Positions 1 to 8,735 of a DNA stretch of 46,213 nucleotides are shown here, piece by piece. The notes below the pieces were generated by a model. That model did not search any database. It was not told the DNA's origin and saw nothing but the letters and a program-made list of their open reading frames with translations. The stretch spans positions 1 to 46,213 of the forward strand of contig CAZCZZ010000029.1 in NCBI GenBank assembly GCA_964503335.1. Direction: 5' to 3'. This stretch comes from CAZCZZ01 sp964503335. GTDB lineage: Bacteria > Verrucomicrobiota > Kiritimatiellia > CAIVKH01. How positions within the stretch are numbered: the stretch's first letter is position 1; the number at the start of each line of letters is the position of its first letter. Position numbers and translations under genes: made by a program.

Positions 1-287
1 GAGTTGCCGTCGCTGATCGTGAGCGTGTTGAAGATCACGCCCTTGCCGCCGGCGGCGTTCACGCCCGCCTCGGATTCCAGCGCGAGCCGGTCGATGTGCA
101 TGTTGCAGGGCGTGACCATGCTCCACGTGGACGCGATGCCGATCTGCGACTTCTTGAAATCGGCGTCCTTGAATCCCACGGCGTGCAGCATGGCCCTGCT
201 GGCCGCGCGTTCCACCCCGTCAGTGACCAGCGACGAGTGGCAGCGGTTGGAATCACAGCCCGGGCACGAATTGGATGACTTCTTCAC
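1..287 (-). CDS. ilvD: Dihydroxy-acid dehydratase, N-terminal part (cut by window edge)
   Basis: The first 95 residues of a dehydratase of branched-chain amino acid synthesis, which converts 2,3-dihydroxy-3-methylbutanoate and its homologue to 2-keto acids using an Fe-S cluster. Seen: family N-terminal blocks VTDGVERAARRAMLHAVGF, IGIASTWSMVTPCNMH (with the cluster-type Cys) and GGKGVIFNTLTISDG, which match IlvD rather than a sugar-acid dehydratase. The start is a GTG at 287 placed just after AGGAG; an ATG six bases upstream runs straight into TGA. The first ~15 residues carry an extra Cys cluster (CPGCDSNRC) not typical of the family. The rest lies left of base 1. Confidence 0.88.
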   Translation of the reverse strand, partial: MKKSSNSCPGCDSNRCHSSLVTDGVERAASRAMLHAVGFKDADFKKSQIGIASTWSMVTPCNMHIDRLALESEAGVNAAGGKGVIFNTLTISDGN

Positions 288-403
288 AGCATTTTCTCCT
301 GAATAATCGGGAGGATGACGTTCCCGCAAAGACCATGAACCGTCAAGCATGGTATGACTTCGTTTGAAATTGCGGGTTTTCCGCTTACCGCTAGAGTAGC
401 GAC

Positions 404-1132
404 ATGAATTTCACCCTTTATGCTGTGCTTTTCGCATTTGTCCTCGCATCCGCCGGGTGTTCGAAGAAGGAAGCTGAGAAGGCCACCCCCGCAACCGAGG
501 CGGTTCCGGCAGCTTCTGAGCCGGAGCAAGTGCCCGAAGTCGCGAAGCCATCGGTCATCACAGTGGATTCCGCGGCGGAAGCCGTGATTGAGGAGCGGTT
601 CGCGGGTGACGACAAGATGGATGTCAGGCTTGGGCCGGGCAAGGAATACGGCGCCGTGACCGATGCTGCGGTACAGAAAGGCACTCGGCTGTTTATACGT
701 GAATCGTATGGGATGTGGCTGCGCTTCTCGGTTGCACCGGAGCCCGGCTCGTCGGTGGGCTGGGTGAACCAGTTCGCAACGGTTTCGCTGGATGAAACAA
801 ATTCTGTCCGGCTGGACAAACAGATCGACGCTTTGCTTGCGGATGGCTTGGTGCGTTCGATCGATGCCGAGACCTATACGGTGAAGGTGGACCCCAACTT
901 GTGGCTGTCGGAGGACATTCCGGTTCGTCATGGGATCAGCCGCGCTCTCGCGGTCTATGCGGCACAGAAGCGCGGTTCCGACAAGCTGATGGTTGAGATC
1001 CGGGACGGTGATTCAGGTTTCCGGATGGCCAAGTACAGCCCTGGAGTCGGATTCCGTTTGTACGGCCCGCAGACGCCGCAGGAGAGAATGCAGGCCCCTG
1101 CCGCGCCGCAGCCGAAGCCAGCTGCTCCTTAA
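404..1132 (+). CDS. SH3-like domain lipoprotein
   Basis: 242 aa. Residues 1-19 form a lipoprotein signal with lipobox ASAGC (Cys19), so the mature protein is probably lipid-anchored in the envelope. A Lys/Ala/Glu/Pro-rich linker runs to about residue 55. Residues ~65-125 resemble a bacterial SH3 domain (MDVRLGPGKEYGAV, then GMWLRF and VGWV), a fold often used to bind cell-wall peptides. The last ~100 residues are a second domain I do not recognise, ending in a Pro/Ala tail. It is convergent with the sugar-kinase gene: the two stop codons overlap within TTAA. Function unknown beyond probable envelope binding. Confidence 0.8.
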   Translation: MNFTLYAVLFAFVLASAGCSKKEAEKATPATEAVPAASEPEQVPEVAKPSVITVDSAAEAVIEERFAGDDKMDVRLGPGKEYGAVTDAAVQKGTRLFIRESYGMWLRFSVAPEPGSSVGWVNQFATVSLDETNSVRLDKQIDALLADGLVRSIDAETYTVKVDPNLWLSEDIPVRHGISRALAVYAAQKRGSDKLMVEIRDGDSGFRMAKYSPGVGFRLYGPQTPQERMQAPAAPQPKPAAP

Positions 1133-2055
1133 GACAGGCTCATCATCTTCCGCAGGCTGGCGACGCGCTTGTTGATCTCGGCGCGCTTCAGCTTCCTGAG
1201 CCGGTCGAGACTGAAGTCCTCTACGCCGAACGAAGCGACCACGCTGCCATACACCATGGATTTCCGGATTGTCGCTTCGTCAACGCGACCGGCATCGGCC
1301 AGCGCTCCGAGGAAGCCGCCCGCGAAGGTGTCGCCTGCCCCCGTCGGATCGATCACCCGCTCCAGGGGATACGCAGGCATGATGAATACGCCCTTCTTCG
1401 AAAAGAGGATGCTGCCGTTCTCACCCTTCTTGATGAGGACAAATTTCGGTCCGCATCCCAGGAGGTTCTTTGCCGCCCGCAGCAAGGTGTGCTCGCCGCT
1501 CAAGTGGCGGGCTTCGGACTCGTTCAGCGTCAGCATGTCCACGCGCGCAATGACGCGAAGCAGGTCCGCCCGCGTCTCCGAGATCCAGAGATCCATGGTA
1601 TCAAGCAGGACGAACTTCGGCTTCTTCACTTCATCGAGCACATGGAGCTGCAGTGCCGGCGAGATGTTGCCGAGGAACAGATAGGGGGCCTTGCGATAGG
1701 AATCCGGGAGTTCAGGCGTGAAATTCGCAAAAACGTTGAGTTCGGTCAGCAGCGTCCGGCGATGATCCATGTTCTGCTCGTAGACGCCCGACCAGCGGAA
1801 GGTCTTCCCCTCAACGACCTGCAAGCCCTGCGTATCGATACCAAAGCGCGACAGCAATTTCCGGTCGTGGCGGGGAAAGTCCGTTCCAACCACGGCCACC
1901 ATGCCGACTTTTGTAAAGAAGGAAGCCGCGGCGCAGGCGTAGCTGGCGGAGCCACCAAGGATGTCGGGGCGACGGTCATGCGGCGTTTCGATCGTGTCGA
2001 TGCCTACAGAACCAACAATGACAAGGTTAACGGACGAAGCGCGGCTGGCGGACAT
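1129..2055 (-). CDS. PfkB-family carbohydrate kinase
   Basis: 308 aa, the usual length for a ribokinase/PfkB-fold sugar kinase. Seen: the N-terminal Gly motif ILGGSASYACAAASF near residue 35 and the C-terminal PfkB signature DPTGAGDTFAGGFLGA near residue 240, which contains the catalytic Asp and anion hole. The substrate cannot be read from sequence. It lies 4 bp after gmhA, the last gene of the accB-to-pfkB operon. This makes a heptose-phosphate kinase role (HldA-like) attractive but unproven, because the nucleotidyltransferase domain found in HldE is absent. Confidence 0.85.
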   Translation of the reverse strand: MSASRASSVNLVIVGSVGIDTIETPHDRRPDILGGSASYACAAASFFTKVGMVAVVGTDFPRHDRKLLSRFGIDTQGLQVVEGKTFRWSGVYEQNMDHRRTLLTELNVFANFTPELPDSYRKAPYLFLGNISPALQLHVLDEVKKPKFVLLDTMDLWISETRADLLRVIARVDMLTLNESEARHLSGEHTLLRAAKNLLGCGPKFVLIKKGENGSILFSKKGVFIMPAYPLERVIDPTGAGDTFAGGFLGALADAGRVDEATIRKSMVYGSVVASFGVEDFSLDRLRKLKRAEINKRVASLRKMMSLS

Positions 2056-2059
2056 GGTG

Positions 2060-2632
2060 TCAGGATCTTCCTTCCAATTGCTCTTCCATCAACTGGCAGA
2101 GCGCGTGCATGACTAGAAGGTGTCCCTCCTGAATCCGCGGGGTGCTTTTGGTGCAATCAATCGCGAGCATGCGATCGGATAGAGACACGATCTTTCCACC
2201 GCTCCCACCGGTCAGCGCCACGGTGGTTACGCCGATGGCACGCGCCGCTTCAAAGGCGCGGAGCACGTTCTTTGCGTTACCGCTCGTGGATATACCGAAG
2301 AGCATATCGCCCTTCTTGCCGAGGGCCTGGACCTGCTTGGAGAAGATCTCGTCAAAACTGTAGTCGTTGCCGATCGACGTAAGAATGGAAGTGTCCGTCG
2401 AAAGCGCCAACCCGGCATAAGGCCGACGTTCAAGCAGGAATCGATTGACCAGTTCGGCGGCCAGGTGCTGTGCGTCTGCGGCGCTTCCACCGTTGCCGCA
2501 GAACATGACCTTGTTTCCGGCGCGGACACAAGCGGCCATCTCCGCGGCAACAGCCTCGATGTCTTCCCGCATCGAACCGACCACGAGATCGGCAACGGCC
2601 AGCACTTCACCTGCGACTTCGTTCCAGTTCAT
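2060..2632 (-). CDS. gmhA: Sedoheptulose-7-phosphate isomerase (SIS domain)
   Basis: 190 aa SIS-domain protein. Family knowledge: GmhA converts sedoheptulose 7-phosphate to D-glycero-D-manno-heptose 7-phosphate, the first step toward LPS-core or S-layer heptose. Seen: FCGNGGSAADAQHLAAELVN near residue 45, the phosphate loop GISTSGNAKNV near 110, and the C-terminal EGHLLVMHALCQL helix. The start at 2632 (MNWNEV) gives the family length; the frame stays open upstream but only through the preceding gene. The AmaP-like gene ends 5 bp upstream and the sugar kinase begins 4 bp downstream, suggesting co-translation. Confidence 0.88.
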   Translation of the reverse strand: MNWNEVAGEVLAVADLVVGSMREDIEAVAAEMAACVRAGNKVMFCGNGGSAADAQHLAAELVNRFLLERRPYAGLALSTDTSILTSIGNDYSFDEIFSKQVQALGKKGDMLFGISTSGNAKNVLRAFEAARAIGVTTVALTGGSGGKIVSLSDRMLAIDCTKSTPRIQEGHLLVMHALCQLMEEQLEGRS

Positions 2633-2637
2633 CGTCG

Positions 2638-3204
2638 TCAGGTGTAGCTCTCGGGCTTCACGTCGGTGGCGATCGTTTCGGATGCCTTGGAAAGAACAAT
2701 CTCCTGCACGCGGACGCGCACTTCGCGGATATCGGAAATGCCCACTTGCTGCTTGATGCTCTCGCGAACACGATCCTGCAGCATGCGGCACAGTTCGGGA
2801 ATCTGTGAACCCGACTTTACCTTCACGTCGAGTTGCACGTCGATCGCGCCGTTCACAGCCTTGAGCTTCGGATCGAGGCTGACGACCGCCGCGAATTCAT
2901 CAGCAATCTTCGCCACAAATTCCTGAATCGCCTTCAAGCTGATACTGACCGCCCCGCCCCCCTCGATGTCATAGGCCAGGTACTGCACCCGTTCCGGAAC
3001 GCGGAGGCTGCTGAGAAGATGAAGGAGCACAAGCAGCAGAGCAGCGAATGCAATGAAGAGGGCTTCGAAGCGATACCCCTTCACGCGGTCCAGCCACGTC
3101 TCCCATGCCGCACCGCCTTGGAAAGCCGTGTAGAGTATGAAGCAGGCACCCGCGAATACGGCCAAGCCGATCAACAGGTTGGTCAGCATATGAAGGAGCT
3201 TCAT
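2638..3204 (-). CDS. AmaP-like alkaline-shock membrane anchor protein
   Basis: 188 aa. Two N-terminal membrane spans (about residues 5-27 and 48-68) are followed by a cytoplasmic Asp23-like segment (about 75-175). This is the arrangement of AmaP, the membrane protein that tethers Asp23 in Firmicutes. Its ATG overlaps the TGA of the upstream Asp23-family gene by four bases (ATGA), a sign of translational coupling and consistent with the two products forming one complex. The exact role in this organism is inferred, probably envelope homeostasis. Confidence 0.75.
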   Translation of the reverse strand: MKLLHMLTNLLIGLAVFAGACFILYTAFQGGAAWETWLDRVKGYRFEALFIAFAALLLVLLHLLSSLRVPERVQYLAYDIEGGGAVSISLKAIQEFVAKIADEFAAVVSLDPKLKAVNGAIDVQLDVKVKSGSQIPELCRMLQDRVRESIKQQVGISDIREVRVRVQEIVLSKASETIATDVKPESYT

Positions 3205-3680
3205 ACCACGCTCTCTTCAGCAAGCATCTCGGGCGACTTCTTCGGACCGGTCGGCATCTTTACACCTTCGACCACCACCTCGACGGCCTTGACGGCCTTG
3301 CCGGTCATCTGCTCGACGGCCTGACGGGTCTCGGTCTGGAGTTGCCATGCGACATGGGGAATGCGAACGCCATATTCAAGCACGACGCGGAGTTCAAGGG
3401 TCACGCTGTTTTCATTCACCTCGACGCGAATGCCCCGGTCGGCGCCCTTCTTGCTGATCATGCCCGCGATACCTTCCACGATACCGCCGCCCATCTCGAT
3501 CACGCCCGGCACCTTCAGCGCGGCAAGGCGGGCGATCGTGGCAATGACGTTGTTATGGATCTGGACGTTGCCCATCTCCGTTCCGTCCTGGATGTGCTCG
3601 GAAGCGACATCGGGATGGTCAGGCGATGTGTCGTGTCCGTGAGACCCCGACTTCGGTTTGGCTGTAGCTTGATTCGACAT
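3201..3680 (-). CDS. Asp23/Gls24-family envelope stress protein
   Basis: 159 aa. A charged, His-rich leader (first ~35 residues) precedes a typical Asp23/Gls24 domain: VQIHNNVIATIARLAALKVPG, then GGGIVEGIAGM, and VTLELRVVLEYGVRIPHV. It is soluble with no membrane span, and probably recruited to the membrane by the product of the overlapping next gene. GAGGTG lies six bases before ATG 3680. The accB-accC-Asp23 order is known from Bacillus (accB-accC-yqhY), where the Asp23 homologue affects acetyl-CoA carboxylase activity; the same link is a reasonable inference here. Confidence 0.85.
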   Translation of the reverse strand: MSNQATAKPKSGSHGHDTSPDHPDVASEHIQDGTEMGNVQIHNNVIATIARLAALKVPGVIEMGGGIVEGIAGMISKKGADRGIRVEVNENSVTLELRVVLEYGVRIPHVAWQLQTETRQAVEQMTGKAVKAVEVVVEGVKMPTGPKKSPEMLAEESVV

Positions 3681-3704
3681 GATGCACCTCGCTTACTCCA
3701 ATCC

Positions 3705-5069
3705 TCAGGTGGAGATCAGGAACCCCTCCTTGATAAAGTTTTCGAGGAATGCCGTGGTGTACTCGCCCCGCTCGAAACGGGCGTCCGCCATCAAGGCCTG
3801 ACCGAGGGGCACCGTCGTGGCGCAGCCTTCGATCATGAATTCGGAAAGAGCGCGACTCATGCGCGAAATCGCATCCTTGCGGTTCTTCCCCGTGACAATG
3901 ATCTTCGCGATCATGCTGTCGTAGTGCGGCGACACCGTGTAGCCCGAGTATGCGTGGGAATCCACGCGCACACCTGGCCCGCCCGGCATGTTGATGAACG
4001 TGATCTTGCCCGGCGAAGGAGCGAAGTCGCGGTAGGGATTCTCTGCATTCACACGGAACTCGATCGAGTGCCCCGTGATTTCGAGGTCCTTCTGCGAGAA
4101 CGACAGCTTTTCGCCCGAAGCCACGCGCAGTTGTTCCTTGATCAGGTCGATACCCGTGATCTGCTCCGTGATCGGATGCTCAACCTGGATGCGCGTGTTC
4201 ATCTCCATGAAGTAGAAGTTCTGCGTCTTCTGGTCGTAGAGGAACTCGATGGTGCCTGCGTTGCGATAGTTCACGGCTTCGACGGCGCGCAAGGCGGCCT
4301 TGCCGAAACGCTTGCGGATATCCGCGTTCAGAGCGGGCGAAGGAGCCTCCTCCACCAGTTTCTGGTGACGGCGCTGGATGCTGCAATCGCGTTCGAAGAG
4401 GTGGCATGCGTTGCCGTGGTGATCGGCAATAACCTGCATCTCGATATGGCGCGCCTGCTCGATGTACTTCTCGATGTACACCTCGGCGTTCGAGAACGCC
4501 CGCTCGGCTTCGGAACTGGCCATCATGTAGCCCTGCGCGAGGCTCACGTCGTTGCGCGCGAGGCGCATGCCCTTGCCGCCGCCGCCGGCCACGGCCTTGA
4601 TCAGCACGGGATAGCCGATCTCCTGCGCGACCTTGAGAGCATCTTCCTTCGTCTTCACGACGCCATCGCTGCCCGGTGTCACCGGCACACCCGCTTTGCG
4701 CATCGTGTCCTTCGCGATGGACTTGTTGCCCATCTTGCGAATGTTGTCCGGAGTCGGACCTATGAAGGTGATGTTGCAGTTCTGGCAGATCTCCGCGAAG
4801 TGCGCGTTCTCGGAAAGGAAACCGTAGCCCGGATGGATTGCATCTACATCCGCCACTTCCGCGGCACTGATGATGTTGGCGATCTTGAGGTAGCTTTCCT
4901 TGGAGGAAGGGGGTCCGATACAGATCGCCTCGTCGGCCATCTGCACATGGAGCGAGTCACGGTCAGCCGTCGAATACACAGCGACGCTGCGTACGCCCAG
5001 TTCGCGGCAGGCACGGATGACCCGGAGAGCGATCTCTCCACGATTGGCGATAAGGATGCGCTCAAACAT
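3705..5069 (-). CDS. accC: Biotin carboxylase subunit of acetyl-CoA carboxylase
   Basis: 454 aa, standard length. Carboxylates biotin on AccB using ATP and bicarbonate, the first half-reaction of malonyl-CoA synthesis. Seen: MFERILIANRGEIALRVIRA start, ATP-grasp glycine loop GGGGKGMRLA near residue 165, EKYIEQARHIEMQV, and the MNTRIQVEHPITE active-site block near residue 290. The ATG at 5069 is the canonical family start; the frame extends 19 codons further only because it overlaps accB. The gap to accB is 7 bp. The large open frame on the opposite strand (3342-5171) is a shadow. Confidence 0.95.
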   Translation of the reverse strand: MFERILIANRGEIALRVIRACRELGVRSVAVYSTADRDSLHVQMADEAICIGPPSSKESYLKIANIISAAEVADVDAIHPGYGFLSENAHFAEICQNCNITFIGPTPDNIRKMGNKSIAKDTMRKAGVPVTPGSDGVVKTKEDALKVAQEIGYPVLIKAVAGGGGKGMRLARNDVSLAQGYMMASSEAERAFSNAEVYIEKYIEQARHIEMQVIADHHGNACHLFERDCSIQRRHQKLVEEAPSPALNADIRKRFGKAALRAVEAVNYRNAGTIEFLYDQKTQNFYFMEMNTRIQVEHPITEQITGIDLIKEQLRVASGEKLSFSQKDLEITGHSIEFRVNAENPYRDFAPSPGKITFINMPGGPGVRVDSHAYSGYTVSPHYDSMIAKIIVTGKNRKDAISRMSRALSEFMIEGCATTVPLGQALMADARFERGEYTTAFLENFIKEGFLIST

Positions 5070-5076
5070 GGTCGTT

Positions 5077-5565
5077 CTAGATCTCGACCTGGAACAAGGG
5101 CTGTCCGAATTCGACGGAGGTCGCATTCTCCACGAGGATCTTGCGGATCACGCCCTTCACCTCGGCCTTGATCTCGTTCATGACCTTCATGGCCTCGACA
5201 ATGCAGACGACCGTGTCGTCATCGATTGCTTTGCCCACGGCGACAAGAGGTTCAGCTTCTGGCGATGATGCACGATAGAACGTGCCGACCATCGGGGACT
5301 TGATCTCCACAATGTTCTTCGGCAGGGCTTCGGGTTGGGCGGCGGCAGCAGGCCCAGCAGCCGCGGGCGCAGGCGCTGCAGCCGTAACAGCGGCGGGCTG
5401 AGCCATGATGACCGGGGCTGCAGGTGCCTGTGAAACAATGACTTGCGGTTCCCCGCCATTCTTCCGCTTCAGGTTGATGCGGAAGCCTTCCTCTTCGAGA
5501 GCGAACTCCGTGAGGTCGTTCTCTTTCATAAGCTCAACGATGCGTTTGATATCTTTGATATCCAC
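5077..5565 (-). CDS. accB: Biotin carboxyl carrier protein
   Basis: 162 aa. An N-terminal helical segment, an Ala/Pro-rich flexible linker (about residues 55-85) and a C-terminal biotinyl domain with the target motif EAMKVMNEI (biotinylated Lys about residue 127). It carries CO2 from AccC to the carboxyltransferase. A GTG start at 5565 (VDIKDIKRI) is chosen because a strong AGGGGAGGAG site lies just upstream; the frame continues further 5' but with unrelated composition. It is the first gene of the operon that runs to pfkB. A small GC hairpin sits in its leader. Confidence 0.92.
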   Translation of the reverse strand: MDIKDIKRIVELMKENDLTEFALEEEGFRINLKRKNGGEPQVIVSQAPAAPVIMAQPAAVTAAAPAPAAAGPAAAAQPEALPKNIVEIKSPMVGTFYRASSPEAEPLVAVGKAIDDDTVVCIVEAMKVMNEIKAEVKGVIRKILVENATSVEFGQPLFQVEI

Positions 5566-5602
5566 GAGCGCTCCTCCCCTACATGCGTGACTACGGGTTC
5601 TT

Positions 5603-5618
5603 GGCAGCCCGCGCTGCC
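5603..5618. other. Hairpin in accB leader
   Basis: GGCAGC, four-base loop, GCTGCC: a perfect 6-bp inverted repeat about 40 bp upstream of the accB start, in the 137-bp gap between holB and accB. It could terminate read-through from another transcript or shape the accB leader; there is no T-tract, so a leader element is as likely as a terminator. I found no convincing promoter in the same gap. Confidence 0.35.
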
Positions 5619-5702
5619 GGCACTTCGACGCGAAAGTGCGCAAAATGTAACAACACTGGTGGTGACTGTCCATGCCAGTGTGCTGATCGCGTAAAGAACG
5701 TG

Positions 5703-6683
5703 TCAGCGGGCATTTGACACGAAAGCTTCGAGCATGAAGCCCTCGAGCGACGGCAACTCGGGCACATTGCGTTCCAGACGACGAATCAGGTTCTCGGCGG
5801 CCACCACCCTCTTGCGCGCCACCCCGTAGGGCGCCGCAGCCGCCTGCTTCTTCAGCGACTCCAACCGGTCCTTGAAATGCACGACTTCCTCGCCGCCACC
5901 GGAAACCAGGCACAGGATATCCCTCTGCCACAGCAGCAGAGTCTGCAAGAGCTCGGCGCGTATCTGAAGGAGCTGCGCCTGCGCACGGGCCGCTTCCACT
6001 TCCTTTGTCACATCCTCGTCGTCCTCTTCGGTATCCCCCGTCTCGCCAAGCCGCTCCCGTTCGATGTCGAGCAGTCCCTTGATAGCCGATGCGCGGGCCA
6101 GGGCATCGACGGGACCATCCGGTGTCGGTGCGCTAAGCAAATCGACCAGTGGCTGACGCCATGCCGACGATTCCAGTGCGCCGGCCGCTTCGGAGAGCAT
6201 GATGCGCTGGCAGCGGGAGAGTATGGTCGGGAGCATCGATTGCGGAGAATCGGTGACAAGGATCAGGACCGTTCTTGGAGGCGGCTCCTCCAGTGTCTTA
6301 AGCAATGCATTCGCGGAACCATCACTCATGCGATCCGCTTGCAGGATAATGCCAGCCTTCCACCCGCCACCGAAGGCCTTCTGCGAGAACTGCTGGATCA
6401 GGGGACGAACCTGCGTCTCCACCTTGATGACACGTCCCTTACTCTCCGGTTCGATCCAGAGCACGTCGGCATGCTGGCGCTGCTCGATGTGTTTGCAGGC
6501 TGCGCAGGTGCCGCAAGGTTTGGTGAGTTCGGTGCAGAAAAGAAGCTGCGTCAACGATTGCGCGAAAAGGGAACCCGCGCCGCGCGGCGAGCCCACGACC
6601 AGGAACCCGTGCGCGAAGCGGCCATCCGCCAGACTCTTGCGGATGCCCTCAAAGGCCGTCGAGAAGCTGTCAATGGATGACAT
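5703..6683 (-). CDS. holB: DNA polymerase III subunit delta' (clamp-loader ATPase fold)
   Basis: 326 aa. AAA+ clamp-loader subunit. Seen: N-terminal P-loop-like region with degenerate GSPRGAGSLFAQSL, a four-Cys zinc module (C-x6-C-x2-C-x2-C, in CTELTKPCGTCAACKH), and the LLKTLEEPPPRTVLILVT block followed by TILSRCQRI, all typical of delta'/DnaX relatives. The weak Walker A is normal for delta', which does not hydrolyse ATP. The ATG at 6683 overlaps the end of tmk by 14 bp, and tmk-holB pairing is widespread. An acidic insert (EEDDEDVTKE) lies around residue 220. Confidence 0.85.
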   Translation of the reverse strand: MSSIDSFSTAFEGIRKSLADGRFAHGFLVVGSPRGAGSLFAQSLTQLLFCTELTKPCGTCAACKHIEQRQHADVLWIEPESKGRVIKVETQVRPLIQQFSQKAFGGGWKAGIILQADRMSDGSANALLKTLEEPPPRTVLILVTDSPQSMLPTILSRCQRIMLSEAAGALESSAWRQPLVDLLSAPTPDGPVDALARASAIKGLLDIERERLGETGDTEEDDEDVTKEVEAARAQAQLLQIRAELLQTLLLWQRDILCLVSGGGEEVVHFKDRLESLKKQAAAAPYGVARKRVVAAENLIRRLERNVPELPSLEGFMLEAFVSNAR

Positions 6684-7314
6684 GGGATACCAGTCGCCAG
6701 ATTTCCGCCTCAAGTTCGTCCGGCGATTTCGTCCCGTCGAGCAGGCGAATCCGCTCCGGCCACCGCTTGGCGAGTTCGAGGTAGCCGCTCCGCACGCGTT
6801 CGTGAAATGCCCGCTCCTCGCGCTCGATGCGATCCGATCCCTCAAACGTCTCCTGCTGCCGCCGCGCCAGTCGCTTGAAGCTGAGCTCGATCGGGACATC
6901 GATAAGCAGCGTGATGTCCGGAATGGTCTTCCCGACGGCAAAGTCGTTGATCGTGATCATCTTCTCGACGGGAAATCCACGGCCGTAGCCCTGGTACGCC
7001 GTGGTCGAATCCACAAAGCGATCGCTGATCACGACGGATCCACGGTCAAGGGCAGGCTGGATGATATTGCGGACAAGCTGGGCGCGACTCGCCGCAAAGA
7101 GAAAGACCTCCGACTCCGGGCAGATCGGCTCACCGGCCTTGTCGTGCTGGAGGATGTCACGGATGATCTCACCGGTCGGCGTGCCGCCGGGCTCGCGCGT
7201 GTAATGCACCTGCACGCCGTCGCGTTGAAGATGCGAGATGAGTCGCCGCGCCTGCGTGGTCTTTCCGCTGCCTTCAGGGCCTTCAAAAGAGATGAAACTG
7301 CCGCGCTTTGTCAT
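6670..7314 (-). CDS. tmk: Thymidylate kinase
   Basis: 214 aa, standard length. Phosphorylates dTMP to dTDP. Seen: P-loop FEGPEGSGKTTQA near residue 10, TREPGGTPTGE, and the ISDRFVDSTTAYQGYGRG block carrying the DR(Y/F) motif. The ATG at 7314 overlaps the cysS stop by one base (TGATG on the minus strand), and its 3' end overlaps holB, so cysS-tmk-holB is translated as a coupled unit. The longer upstream frame lies entirely within cysS and is not needed. Confidence 0.93.
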   Translation of the reverse strand: MTKRGSFISFEGPEGSGKTTQARRLISHLQRDGVQVHYTREPGGTPTGEIIRDILQHDKAGEPICPESEVFLFAASRAQLVRNIIQPALDRGSVVISDRFVDSTTAYQGYGRGFPVEKMITINDFAVGKTIPDITLLIDVPIELSFKRLARRQQETFEGSDRIEREERAFHERVRSGYLELAKRWPERIRLLDGTKSPDELEAEIWRLVSHVIH

Positions 7315-8735
7315 CAGGCCCTTCGCACTTTCTGGCCCTGCGCGGAGTCCTTCACGATCCAGCCCTTCTTTGCAATCTCGTCGCGCAGCCGATCCGATTC
7401 CGCCCAGTTCTTCGCAGCACGCGCGGCCTGACGCGCATCGAGCAACGCCTGGATCGCGGCATCGACTGTTTCTTCCGGCGGTTGCAGGAAGCCCAGCACC
7501 TTGTCCATGTCGTCCCACACGGCGAGGGCAAGACGCGCGGCCTTCGCATCCACCTGTCCGCCGTCCAGCGCCTTGTTGCCGTCGCGCAGCATGTCGAACA
7601 CCGCGGCGAGCGCGCCGGATATATTGAGATCATTGAACATTGCTTCTGAAAACGCGGCGCGGCCTTTTCCAGCCCATGCAGGGACCTCACCCTGCGGCAA
7701 GGCAGTGCCCGACGCTTCCACGAGACGGCGACGGAACTCATCGAGACGCACCAGTGCCGTGCGGCGACCATCCAAGGACTCGAAGGTGAAGTCGAGCGGC
7801 TGGCGGTAATGCGTCGAAACCAATTCGTACCGCAATTCGCGGCCCGAGTAGCCCTTCGACAACAGGTCGCGAAGGGTGAAGAAATTGCCGAGGGACTTGG
7901 ACATCTTCTTGCCGTCGACAATCAAGTGCGCGCAGTGCATCCAGTAATTGACGAATTTGCGCCCCGTCGCTGCCTCGCTCTGCGCGATCTCGTCGTCGTG
8001 ATGCGGGAAGATGTTGTCTACGCCGCCTGTGTGCAGGTCGAACGTCTCGCCGAGCAGCTTCATGCTCATCGCGGAACACTCAATGTGCCAGCCCGGCCGT
8101 CCCCTGCCCCACGGCGAATCCCATGCCACGTCGCCGTCCTTTTCATCCCACGCTTTCCACAGGGCAAAGTCGCCGTAGCTGTCCTTCTCATATTCATCCT
8201 GCGTGACCCGAGCGCCCGGACGCAGATTCTCGCGATCGAGACGACAAAGGCCGCCATAGTTCGGGAAGCGGTCGATACGGTAGTAGACCGACTTGTCTTC
8301 GGATTGATAGGCCACGCCCTTCTCGATCAGGACTTCGATCAAGCGAATCATTTCGGGAACATAATCCGTTGCGGCGGGATAGTGCTCGGCGCGCTCGATG
8401 CCGAGCGTCTTCAGATCCTCGAAGAAGGCGTCGATGTAGCGCTTGGTGTATTCCTTCAGCGGCACGCCTTCGCGCATGGACGCCGCGATGGTCTTGTCCT
8501 CGACGTCCGTCAGGTTCATCACGTGGGTCACGGAGTAGCCCGCGAATTTGAGGGTGCGCCGGAGCAAATCCTCAAAAATGTACGCGCGAAAATTGCCGAT
8601 GTGGGCGTAATTGTAGACCGTCGGGCCACAGGTATACATCCGCACGGCGCCCGGCTCGATGGATTCAAACGTGCGCAAACTGCGCGTCATCGTGTCATAA
8701 AGGCGTATGCTCGCGGTGGATTGGGTCTTCGTCAT
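7314..8735 (-). CDS. cysS: Cysteinyl-tRNA synthetase
   Basis: 473 aa, normal length. Class I aminoacyl-tRNA synthetase charging tRNA-Cys. Seen: the zinc/HIGH region YTCGPTVYNYAHIGN near residue 35, GWHIECSAMSM, HTGGVDNIFPHHDDEIAQSE, and the KMSKS loop (DGKKMSKSLGN) near 270; the C-terminal anticodon-binding part follows. Start at 8735 gives MTKTQSTASIRLYDT, typical of the family. It is divergent from the exported exonuclease gene; the 122-bp gap must hold both promoters. Confidence 0.95.
   Translation of the reverse strand: MTKTQSTASIRLYDTMTRSLRTFESIEPGAVRMYTCGPTVYNYAHIGNFRAYIFEDLLRRTLKFAGYSVTHVMNLTDVEDKTIAASMREGVPLKEYTKRYIDAFFEDLKTLGIERAEHYPAATDYVPEMIRLIEVLIEKGVAYQSEDKSVYYRIDRFPNYGGLCRLDRENLRPGARVTQDEYEKDSYGDFALWKAWDEKDGDVAWDSPWGRGRPGWHIECSAMSMKLLGETFDLHTGGVDNIFPHHDDEIAQSEAATGRKFVNYWMHCAHLIVDGKKMSKSLGNFFTLRDLLSKGYSGRELRYELVSTHYRQPLDFTFESLDGRRTALVRLDEFRRRLVEASGTALPQGEVPAWAGKGRAAFSEAMFNDLNISGALAAVFDMLRDGNKALDGGQVDAKAARLALAVWDDMDKVLGFLQPPEETVDAAIQALLDARQAARAAKNWAESDRLRDEIAKKGWIVKDSAQGQKVRRA

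Noticed and set aside
284..931. Minus-strand open frame opposite the lipoprotein gene
   Set aside because: The plus-strand frame has a lipobox signal and an SH3-like domain; the minus frame is low-complexity and overlaps the ilvD start.
1121..1140. Overlapping stop codons of convergent genes (TTAA)
   Set aside because: Simple tight packing; no sign of further function.
3342..5171. 609-codon open frame on the plus strand opposite accC and the Asp23 gene
   Set aside because: Antisense shadow of a conserved gene in high-GC DNA; the translation has no recognisable domain and a biased Arg/His/Asp composition.
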